Shown here: positions 1 to 4,944 of the stretch, one piece after another | Layout of the letters: each line of letters begins with the position of its first letter | How positions within the stretch are numbered: position 1 is the stretch's first letter | DNA from: Abditibacteriales bacterium | Lineage (GTDB): Bacteria; Armatimonadota; Abditibacteriia; Abditibacteriales; JANWYM01 | Length of the DNA stretch: 5,502 bases | Assembly (NCBI GenBank): GCA_025055355.1 | Contig: JANWYM010000315.1 | Coordinates: 1-5,502 of the forward strand | Reading direction: 5' to 3' | Program-made: the position numbers and the translations under genes | Notes under the pieces: generated by a model | Told to the model about the DNA's origin: nothing | Seen by the model: only the letters and a program-made list of their open reading frames with translations | Databases searched by the model: none

Positions 1-111
1 ACGCCCGCCCCCACATTGAATGCGGCGCTGTGCGTTCTGTTTGGAATTGGGCTGGCAGGGCCGCCCGCCCCGACGTTGAGCGCGGCGCTGTGCGTTCCGT
101 TTGTGAAGCGC
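1..111. repeat. Intergenic tandem repeat, two copies, 60-bp period
   Basis: The segment at 2-42 recurs at 62-102 with 36 of 41 positions identical, an exact offset of 60 bases, and no gaps. Four of the five differences are transitions. The 18-20 bases between the copies (43-61) are not clearly repeated after the second copy. The array lies just downstream of the TusA-like gene, starts at the window edge, and may continue to the left. A further direct echo, TCCGTTTG[T/C]GAA, occurs at 96-107 and 123-134, the latter inside the 3' end of the TusA-like gene. No supported gene lies here and I see no T-tract terminator. It is most likely an extragenic repeat rather than coding sequence, but with only two copies visible its family cannot be named. 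Confidence 0.6.
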
Positions 112-390
112 TCAGGAGCGAATCCGTTTGCGAATGTAAAACGGAGGGCGCGTTTTGCCGTTCGGTCCTCCCAGAAACTCAAAGCCGCGCAGGTTGCACC
201 ACGCAGGCACGTCAATGTAAGCGGCAGGGTCGCGCGCATACACCGCCAGTATCTGTCCGTCTTGCAGCGGCGCGATGGCTTTACTCATCGCTATCACCAA
301 ATCGCCGCAGCCCGCGTCGCCCACGTCGAGGGTAGCATCGGCGACGATGTCCCATGTCTCGTTGCCGTTGGATTGCGAAGTATCACTCAT
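112..390 (-). CDS. TusA-like sulfur-carrier (sulfurtransferase) family protein
   Basis: This 92-residue cytoplasmic protein has the size and motif order of the TusA/SirA fold, whose members pass persulfide sulfur between proteins in tRNA thiolation, molybdenum-cofactor or sulfur-oxidation pathways. The beta-strand/Cys region is LDVGDAGCGDL (residues 21-31, Cys28). It is followed by a helix and by a strand reading ILAVYARDPAAYIDVPAWC (47-65), which matches the TusA block 'DDPATTRDIPGFC', and it ends with PFYIRKR, like the TusA tail. The usual CPxP motif is CGDL here, so the cysteine is kept but both prolines are missing. From memory, a subgroup of TusA relatives has CGEL at this site. The ATG at 390 is preceded by GAGG (400-403) at 9 nt, overlapping the porin 1 stop codon. 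An in-frame start at 486 would lie inside porin 1 and add unrelated residues. The gene is probably translated from the porin 1 transcript. Its sulfur donor and acceptor are unknown. Confidence 0.8.
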   Translation of the reverse strand: MSDTSQSNGNETWDIVADATLDVGDAGCGDLVIAMSKAIAPLQDGQILAVYARDPAAYIDVPAWCNLRGFEFLGGPNGKTRPPFYIRKRIRS

Positions 391-401
391 ACCGACACGC
401 C

Positions 402-1847
402 TCAGAAATCCTGCTGCACGAAAAACGTGAAGCGATTGTTTGTTCCCGTCGGCAGTGCCTTGAACTTCGTTTTCCAGTATGCCCAATCGAAGCCCATGCT
501 CAAACCATTGCCGAAACTATAACGGTTCGTGAGGTAAAGCGTCGAGTTGCGTGTGCGCGCGCTGGCGGGCGTGAGGTCGCTGGCGTCGGGCTGGTCGAGC
601 GTCATGCCGACGTTGAAGGTGTAACGCGGGCTGACCCTGTAACTCACCTCCAGCCAACCGCCCTTGGCGCTGACCTCTTTGCCCGTGGGCACGTCAATGC
701 CCTGCCCGATGCCGCCGCGCACGTCGCTCAGGTTCTTCCCCGTCCAGATTTCGCCCTGCAACCTCAATTTGCTGCTCAAGGGCAGAGACACATCCATGCC
801 CATCAGGTGGCTGCTGAAACTCGTTCCGCCGCCCGCCGTTGGGACGGTGAAGCGGTTGACCTCCTGATGCGCAGTGTGTCCCCAGATCCCCACCGACCAG
901 TTTTGTCCCTTGACCCGCGACGGGGCGGTGTAGCCGACGCGCGCTTGAATTGTCGGCGTCGAAGCCCCTTCGCCGTCGCGGAAACCGTCGCCATCGAGGT
1001 CTTGACCATCTACCGCCCCACTCGCGCCGACCATGCCCACGAACGACCACTGCCCTTGGCCGCGCTTGGGCTCATACCCCACTCGAAACTGCGGTCGGCG
1101 GTCGGCGGTGTTGCCCGCGTTCCACATCACCGTGTTCGCGTTCAGGCTGGGAAAGAAGGGCGAGATGACGTCCCATGCTTGCCCCATCAAAATGTGCCAG
1201 TCGCCCTTTTGGATCCTGACATAAGCCTGCCGAATGCGCAGGGCAGCCCGGGAGCCACTGACAAGGTCGCGTGCCAAGAAGGGGTTGTTCGGTCCTGCGG
1301 GCAGGTTCGGATTAGCCGGCGCGGGGCGGTCAATGATGGCGTTAAAAAAGTCCGTCTCCAACTTCGCTGTCGCCTGCCAGCCATTCGCTAACTTCGGAGC
1401 GTTGACGTCAAAGCCGAAGCGTGTCAAGCGGGGATGAAACGTGATCTCGCCCGTCCGTCGCTTGGTCTGGGATGGGTCGGCTGGGGAGAGAACAAAGAAA
1501 GGCAGTTGCGAATCAAAATTCATCCGCCGCGTGTCGGCTTCGAGGTCGCCGCGCAGAAAACCGTAGAACTTCACGTTGAAACCACTGCGAAAAATATCCT
1601 TATGCGCGTGGGTTGTGTCCGACGGCGCAGGCTTCTCCGGCTTGGGGTGCGTTTCATCGAGTCTCTTTTCCAACGTCTCCACGCGCTTCTGCAGCGCCTC
1701 AATGACCTTCTGCTGCTGCTCAATAATACGCAGTAAATCCTCCTGTGACCTGCCCTGCGTTTCCTCTTCTGCCACGACCGCACGTGAACTCATCACCACC
1801 GCAAGTAACCATGCTGCCATTACCATTCCTCGCGCCCACTGTCTCAT
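402..1847 (-). CDS. Outer-membrane porin with N-terminal coiled coil, DcaP-like (porin 1)
   Basis: A 481-residue exported beta-barrel protein. Residues 1-26 form a signal peptide with probable cleavage after AVVA. Residues about 36-66 form a heptad coiled coil (EQQQKVIEALQKRVETLEKR), followed by a Pro-rich linker (68-77). The barrel begins at KFYGFLRGDLEAD (93-105) and shows alternating aromatic strands up to a terminal Phe (FFVQQDF), the outer-membrane insertion signature. This plan, with a periplasmic trimerising coiled coil followed by a barrel, is that of DcaP-like porins, known in Acinetobacter for uptake of small acidic solutes; the substrate here is not predictable. A calcium-type loop DLDGDGFRD occupies 283-291. 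The protein has no cysteine. The start at 1847 has a perfect AGGAGG (1854-1859) at 6 nt and directly precedes the signal peptide; the in-frame start at 1928 would place the promoter within the gene. It is roughly 70% identical by eye to porin 2 and shares a transcript with the TusA-like gene. Confidence 0.87.
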   Translation of the reverse strand: MRQWARGMVMAAWLLAVVMSSRAVVAEEETQGRSQEDLLRIIEQQQKVIEALQKRVETLEKRLDETHPKPEKPAPSDTTHAHKDIFRSGFNVKFYGFLRGDLEADTRRMNFDSQLPFFVLSPADPSQTKRRTGEITFHPRLTRFGFDVNAPKLANGWQATAKLETDFFNAIIDRPAPANPNLPAGPNNPFLARDLVSGSRAALRIRQAYVRIQKGDWHILMGQAWDVISPFFPSLNANTVMWNAGNTADRRPQFRVGYEPKRGQGQWSFVGMVGASGAVDGQDLDGDGFRDGEGASTPTIQARVGYTAPSRVKGQNWSVGIWGHTAHQEVNRFTVPTAGGGTSFSSHLMGMDVSLPLSSKLRLQGEIWTGKNLSDVRGGIGQGIDVPTGKEVSAKGGWLEVSYRVSPRYTFNVGMTLDQPDASDLTPASARTRNSTLYLTNRYSFGNGLSMGFDWAYWKTKFKALPTGTNNRFTFFVQQDF

Positions 1848-1853
1848 TACATT

Positions 1854-1859
1854 CCTCCT
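1854..1859 (-). promoter_or_regulatory. Ribosome-binding site of porin 1
   Basis: Perfect AGGAGG on the minus strand, 6 nt before the ATG at 1847. It decides the start in favour of 1847 over the longer frame beginning at 1928. Confidence 0.85.
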
Positions 1860-1904
1860 ATGCTTGGGGTTTATATTGCGCCGTTTGTGTGACGACGGAT
1901 GCAC

Positions 1905-1935
1905 ATTATAACAACACCTTTGAAACATTAGTCAT
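1905..1935 (-). promoter_or_regulatory. Promoter of the porin 1 / TusA-like operon
   Basis: On the minus strand there is a perfect TATAAT (1905-1910) preceded by TG one base upstream (TGTTATAAT, 1905-1913), which is an extended -10 element. The best -35 candidate is ATGACT (1930-1935) at 19 bp, a weak match to TTGACA, as is common when the -10 is extended. Transcription would start near 1898, giving a leader of about 50 nt before porin 1. The sequence around the -35 is also found upstream of porin 2. Confidence 0.65.
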
Positions 1936-1949
1936 AGGAAGATTCAATA
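1932..1949 (-). promoter_or_regulatory. Upstream element shared with the porin 2 promoter
   Basis: On the minus strand this reads TATTGAATCTTCCTATGA. The corresponding segment before porin 2 (3675-3692) reads TATTCAAACAATCTATGA, with 13 of 18 positions identical. In both cases exactly 21 bases separate it from the TATAAT box. It could be an activator or sigma-factor contact, or a remnant of the duplication that made the two porins. Confidence 0.45.
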
Positions 1950-2010
1950 GCGCGACGGAGAAAGGTTGAGGTGGATCAATGGGACGCTGACCTGACCGTG
2001 ACCGAAACAG

Positions 2011-2042
2011 ATCGGCAAAGAGCATCAACTATCTTTGCCGAT
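2011..2042. repeat. Perfect 11-bp inverted repeat upstream of porin 1
   Basis: ATCGGCAAAGA (2011-2021) and its exact reverse complement TCTTTGCCGAT (2032-2042) flank a 10-base spacer. Neither strand has a T-run after it, so it is not a standard terminator. It lies between the porin 2 terminator and the porin 1 promoter, about 100 bp upstream of the -10. It may be an operator for a dimeric regulator or a second RNA hairpin behind the terminator. Confidence 0.6.
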
Positions 2043-2061
2043 GGGCGATCAAGTCATTGAC

Positions 2062-2096
2062 AAAAAAATAGCGCCGACCAAACGCCGACGCTATTT
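2062..2096 (-). terminator. Intrinsic terminator of porin 2
   Basis: On the minus strand AAATAGCGTCGGC (2096-2084), loop GTTTG and GTCGGCGCTATTT (2078-2066) make a 13-bp stem with only two G-U wobbles, followed by further Ts (seven Ts in a row including three from the stem, 2068-2062). It begins 27 nt after the porin 2 stop codon, so porin 1 needs its own promoter. Only the minus strand has the long T-tract. Confidence 0.88.
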
Positions 2097-2123
2097 CACG
2101 CCAGACGCAACACGCCTTACGCC

Positions 2124-3572
2124 TCAGAAATCGTTCTGAATAAAGAACGTCACCCGATTGTTCGTCCCCTTCGGCAATGCCTTGAACTGCGTCTGCCAGT
2201 GAATCCAGTCCAACCCCAGGGTCAGCCCGCGGCTGAGGTTATAACGGTTGCCGAGGTAGTAAGTCGCGTTGCGCGTGCGGGCGCTCGCGGGGGTCAAGTC
2301 GCCGCCGTCAGGTTGGTCAAGCGTCGCGCCGAGGATGAAAGTGTGACGCGAGTTGAGGCGATACTGCCCTTCAATCCAACCGCCCTTGGCGCTGACCTCT
2401 CTGCCCGTAGGCACGTCAATGCCCTGCCCGATACCGCCGCGCACGTCGCACAGGTTCTTGCCCGTCCAGACCTCCCCGATCACTTTCAACCGCTGGCTCA
2501 ACGGAACGGTGAAGTCCACGCCGAGTAAGTGGCTGCTGAAATTGCTCTTGCCCCCGACGAGGAAACGGTTGACCTCCTGATGCGCGAGATGCCCCCACAC
2601 GCCCGCCGACCAGTTCTGTCCCTTCACCCGTGACGGGGCGGTATAGCCGACGCGCGCTTGAAGCGTCGGCGTCGCAGCCCCTTCGCCATCGCGGAAGCCA
2701 TCGCCGTCGAGGTCCTGCCCGTCCACCACGCTGCTCGCGCCCACCATGCCCCCGAACGACCACTGCCCCCGGCCGCGCTTGGGTTCATAACCGAAGCGCA
2801 ACTGGGGGCGGCGGTCGCCGGTGTTGCCTGCGTTCCACATCATCGAGTCCCAGTTCGGACAGGGACACAGCGGCGAAATCAGGTCCCACGTTTGCCCCAA
2901 CAACAGGAAGAAGTCCCCCTTCTGTAGACGCACATAAGCCTGTCGAATGCGCGGGACCGCGCGGGAGGCGCTGGTCAAATCGCGGGGCAGGCTGGGGTTA
3001 TTCGGCGCGGGAGCGAGGTCGGGGTTGGCAGGTGCGGGTCGGTCGGTCATCACGTTAAAGAAGTCCATTTCCATTTTGGCGGTCGGCTGCCAACTGTTGG
3101 CAATTGTGGGGGCGTTCAGGTCAAACCCGAAGCGGGTTAAGCGGGGGTGCATCGTCAACTCGCCCGTCTGCTTTTGCGCTTGTGACGGGTCGGCGGGCGA
3201 CAGGACGTAAATCGGAAACTGCGAATCCAGACTCATGCGCCGCGAATCCGCTTCTACGTCGGCGCGAAGGAAACCGTAAAACTTCAGGTGCAACCCGCTG
3301 CGCACCATGTCCTTGTGCGCGTGCGTGGGGTCCGCTCGCTCACGCTCGCGGCTCGGTGGGTGCAACTCGTTGAGCCGCTTCTCTAACTCCTCCAGACGCT
3401 TCTGCTGCGCTTCAATGATTTTCTGCTGCTGCTCCACCAGCCGCCGCAATGCCACGACGGCTGCGCCCTCCTCACTCGTCCGCGTCGCCTCATCCGCGAC
3501 GCACTTCTCTAAACACCATCCTCCAATCCCCAACAGAAGCCCCATCATCACAAAAGCACTCAACCACCTCAT
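2124..3572 (-). CDS. Outer-membrane porin with N-terminal coiled coil, DcaP-like (porin 2)
   Basis: A 482-residue paralogue of porin 1. It has a signal peptide (1-26, probable cleavage after CVA), a coiled coil at about 42-70 (LVEQQQKIIEAQQKRLEELEKR), and a charged linker with SRERERAD (74-81). A barrel runs from LKFYGFLRADVEAD (96-109) to the terminal Phe (FFIQNDF). The calcium-type loop DLDGDGFRD is at 287-295. Unlike porin 1, the mature part contains three cysteines: C236 and C238 in PLCPCPNW and C375 in KNLCDV. Neither Cys in the signal peptide sits in a good lipobox, so I do not call it a lipoprotein. The start is ATG 3572, with an adjoining GTG at 3575 as the alternative; the upstream GGAAAGG lies rather far away, so the ribosome-binding site is weak. 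The substrate is unknown. It is probably a separate unit with its own promoter and terminator. Confidence 0.86.
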   Translation of the reverse strand: MRWLSAFVMMGLLLGIGGWCLEKCVADEATRTSEEGAAVVALRRLVEQQQKIIEAQQKRLEELEKRLNELHPPSRERERADPTHAHKDMVRSGLHLKFYGFLRADVEADSRRMSLDSQFPIYVLSPADPSQAQKQTGELTMHPRLTRFGFDLNAPTIANSWQPTAKMEMDFFNVMTDRPAPANPDLAPAPNNPSLPRDLTSASRAVPRIRQAYVRLQKGDFFLLLGQTWDLISPLCPCPNWDSMMWNAGNTGDRRPQLRFGYEPKRGRGQWSFGGMVGASSVVDGQDLDGDGFRDGEGAATPTLQARVGYTAPSRVKGQNWSAGVWGHLAHQEVNRFLVGGKSNFSSHLLGVDFTVPLSQRLKVIGEVWTGKNLCDVRGGIGQGIDVPTGREVSAKGGWIEGQYRLNSRHTFILGATLDQPDGGDLTPASARTRNATYYLGNRYNLSRGLTLGLDWIHWQTQFKALPKGTNNRVTFFIQNDF

Positions 3573-3598
3573 CACGTGCTCATCGCCTTTCCGTCAAT

Positions 3599-3622
3599 GC
3601 ACAGGCTCGATGGCACAGGCTC
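3599..3622. repeat. 10-bp direct repeat in the porin 2 leader
   Basis: GCACAGGCTC occurs at 3599-3608 and again at 3613-3622, 14 bases apart, between the porin 2 -10 box and its start codon. It could be a tandem site for a repressor, or chance. No family is recognised. Confidence 0.4.
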
Positions 3623-3647
3623 AACGCATCAACTCTTTCCAGGAGGG

Positions 3648-3653
3648 ATTATA
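3648..3653 (-). promoter_or_regulatory. -10 box of the porin 2 promoter
   Basis: A perfect TATAAT on the minus strand within GC-rich surroundings. The start point would be near 3641, giving a leader of about 70 nt. No good -35 is present at 16-18 bp. The element at 3675-3692, shared with porin 1, ends 21 bases upstream and may replace it, suggesting an activator-dependent promoter. The 143 bases between the GH99-like gene and porin 2 (3576-3718) show no intrinsic terminator for the upstream gene, so readthrough is also possible. Confidence 0.6.
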
Positions 3654-3674
3654 CCGCCCCCTGCCCATCAACGC

Positions 3675-3692
3675 TCATAGATTGTTTGAATA
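3675..3692 (-). promoter_or_regulatory. Upstream element shared with the porin 1 promoter
   Basis: On the minus strand TATTCAAACAATCTATGA matches the porin 1 element at 1932-1949 at 13 of 18 positions, with the same 21-base distance to TATAAT. CTATGA is fully conserved. Confidence 0.45.
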
Positions 3693-3718
3693 GGGACGGG
3701 AGGGTGGATGAGGAGATG

Positions 3719-4801
3719 TTATGACCCGCGCGGCTTGAGCGCGAGGAACTTCGGCGCGAACGCTGCCGTCGTTTTCAACTCCCGCTCGCCGTTCTCGACC
3801 GATGGCTCGATCTCGCTCCCTTCGTGCCACTCGTTCCAGCTGGTGAGAAGCACCCAGTCGGGGTTGGCGGCGATGGCTTCCTCCCACAGGGCGCGATAGG
3901 TCTCGCCGTTGTGCCGCGCGGTGATGGGGCGCGGCGCGGGGCGTCCCAACTTGCTGTCGTCGTAGCCGGGGATGATGGTCACACACGCGATGCGCCCCTC
4001 GCCCGCCGTCTGCACCCACTGCGGGAACGTCGCTCTCGCCCACGCCCGAATGTCCGCGACAGACTTGCCCGCCGTCCTGCCCGTCGGGTTGTAGGTATGC
4101 ACCCCGTCAAACACCCGCGCCGCCTGGGGGGAAATCTGGTCGCCGATGAACACTGCCCCGCCCGCATACTTGCGGTTCGCCTCCATGATGACCCACAGCC
4201 AGCCGTCCAATTTGATTTGCCCGATAGCGCGCCCGTAGATGAACAGCACCGGCTTGCCGTCCACCCTCAGCCACGCGGGATGCTTGCCGTAGCGCTCCAG
4301 CAAGTAAAGCACATCCCGCAGGGCGTTCTCCCGATGCGGCGCCTCGTGCGGCGGGACAATTTCAAAGTAGACCGTGACAGCCAGACCCGCCTGCTGTGCC
4401 GCCTCCAGCAGCAGCGGCAGCCCCCTGTCGTGAAAATCGTTCTGCGCCCACCAACTCACGATGAACCCCGTCACGCCTGCTTCCTTCGCCCAGCGGCAGT
4501 GCTGCGCCAGCACCTTCGGGTCATGGCTGTCGTAGGGACCGAGCGCGGGATAATGCGTGCTGCTGCCGATGGTTTTGTTCTGCTCATCCACCTCTTCCCA
4601 ATGCACCCATCGCCCCGATGTGGTGGGGTTGCCATACCAGCCGTAATAAAACGCCAGCACCTGCCTTGGCACCTTCGTCCAGCGCACCTTCGCCCGCTCC
4701 CGTAACAGTTGCTCATCTAAGCCCCCTGCGCCACCCATGACCGACTCGGCTGCACATATCATGAGAAAAATACCTCCTGCGATGAATGTCCAACGACGCA
4801 T
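3719..4801 (-). CDS. Exported GH99-like glycoside hydrolase (endo-alpha-mannosidase type)
   Basis: A 360-residue protein with an N-terminal signal peptide (about 1-22, hydrophobic FIAGGIFLMICAA). Motifs match the GH99 (beta/alpha)8 family in order: FYYGWYGNP (51-59), GRWVHW (63-68), HYPALGPYDSHDP (83-95), GFIVSWW (112-118), GKPVLFIYGRA (182-192), and SWNEWHEGSEIEPS (321-334). The last block holds E324 and E327, equivalent to the E-x-x-E catalytic pair of bacterial GH99 enzymes and human MANEA, so the enzyme is probably active. GH99 members cut within alpha-mannosides; the exact glycan here is unknown, and related GH99-like/WbsX domains in polysaccharide loci are the main alternative. The start at 4801 has AGGGG (4808-4812) at 6 nt and begins the signal peptide. 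The frame stays open upstream to GTG 4933, just after arsM, but that would put 44 polar residues before the signal. It acts in the periplasm or outside, upstream of the porin genes. Confidence 0.85.
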   Translation of the reverse strand: MRRWTFIAGGIFLMICAAESVMGGAGGLDEQLLRERAKVRWTKVPRQVLAFYYGWYGNPTTSGRWVHWEEVDEQNKTIGSSTHYPALGPYDSHDPKVLAQHCRWAKEAGVTGFIVSWWAQNDFHDRGLPLLLEAAQQAGLAVTVYFEIVPPHEAPHRENALRDVLYLLERYGKHPAWLRVDGKPVLFIYGRAIGQIKLDGWLWVIMEANRKYAGGAVFIGDQISPQAARVFDGVHTYNPTGRTAGKSVADIRAWARATFPQWVQTAGEGRIACVTIIPGYDDSKLGRPAPRPITARHNGETYRALWEEAIAANPDWVLLTSWNEWHEGSEIEPSVENGERELKTTAAFAPKFLALKPRGS

Positions 4802-4944
4802 GGTTATCCCCTTTTCGCGTATCTGGCAGGAGCAACGCCGGTTCCAGCCGCAAGACGTCTCCTCGCGCCAGATACTCTGCCTCTGCGTATCAGGCAGCCG
4901 CGCTAACATCTCCATACGCTCACGCGCTTTCACGCTTCAGACGA
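4802..4944 (-). promoter_or_regulatory. Leader between arsM and the GH99-like gene with competing hairpin arms
   Basis: The minus strand carries three related segments. GCCTGATAC (4895-4887) can pair with GTATCTGGC (4875-4867) as a 9-bp stem with one mismatch. The same GTATCTGGC is perfectly complementary to GCCAGATAC (4827-4819), which lies just before the AAAAGGGG ribosome-binding region. The middle arm can therefore use only one partner at a time, the geometry of an attenuator or translational switch. I see no convincing promoter here and no T-tract terminator, so the hydrolase may be co-transcribed with arsM. The alternative reading is a 44-codon in-frame extension of the hydrolase. Confidence 0.35.

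Noticed and set aside
109..120. Small palindrome CGCTCAGGAGCG as terminator of the TusA-like gene
   Set aside because: The loop is only two bases and no T-run follows on the minus strand.
391..486. Longer start for the TusA-like gene at 486
   Set aside because: The added 32 residues overlap the porin 1 coding end and have no TusA similarity; the ATG at 390 has a well-placed ribosome-binding site.
16..522. Plus-strand open frame across the left repeat and the TusA-like gene
   Set aside because: It crosses the repeat region, the antisense strand of the TusA-like gene and the porin 1 end. Its apparent internal peptide repeat comes from the 60-bp DNA repeat.
354..1391. Long plus-strand open frame (345 codons) opposite porin 1
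   Set aside because: It is antisense to a clear porin, is rich in Arg, Ala, His and Pro as expected from GC-rich reverse frames, and shows no recognisable motif or ribosome-binding site.
1848..1928. Longer start for porin 1 at 1928
   Set aside because: It would put 27 basic residues before a normal signal peptide and would swallow the TATAAT box and the perfect AGGAGG.
3500..3572. Porin 2 as a lipoprotein, because of Cys20 and Cys24 near the signal peptide end
   Set aside because: Neither Cys follows a lipobox (GGWC and LEKC), and the remaining protein is a barrel with a normal signal peptidase I site after CVA.
3824..4705. Long plus-strand open frame (293 codons) opposite the GH99-like gene
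   Set aside because: It lies wholly antisense to a gene with intact family motifs, and its translation looks like a reverse-frame artefact.
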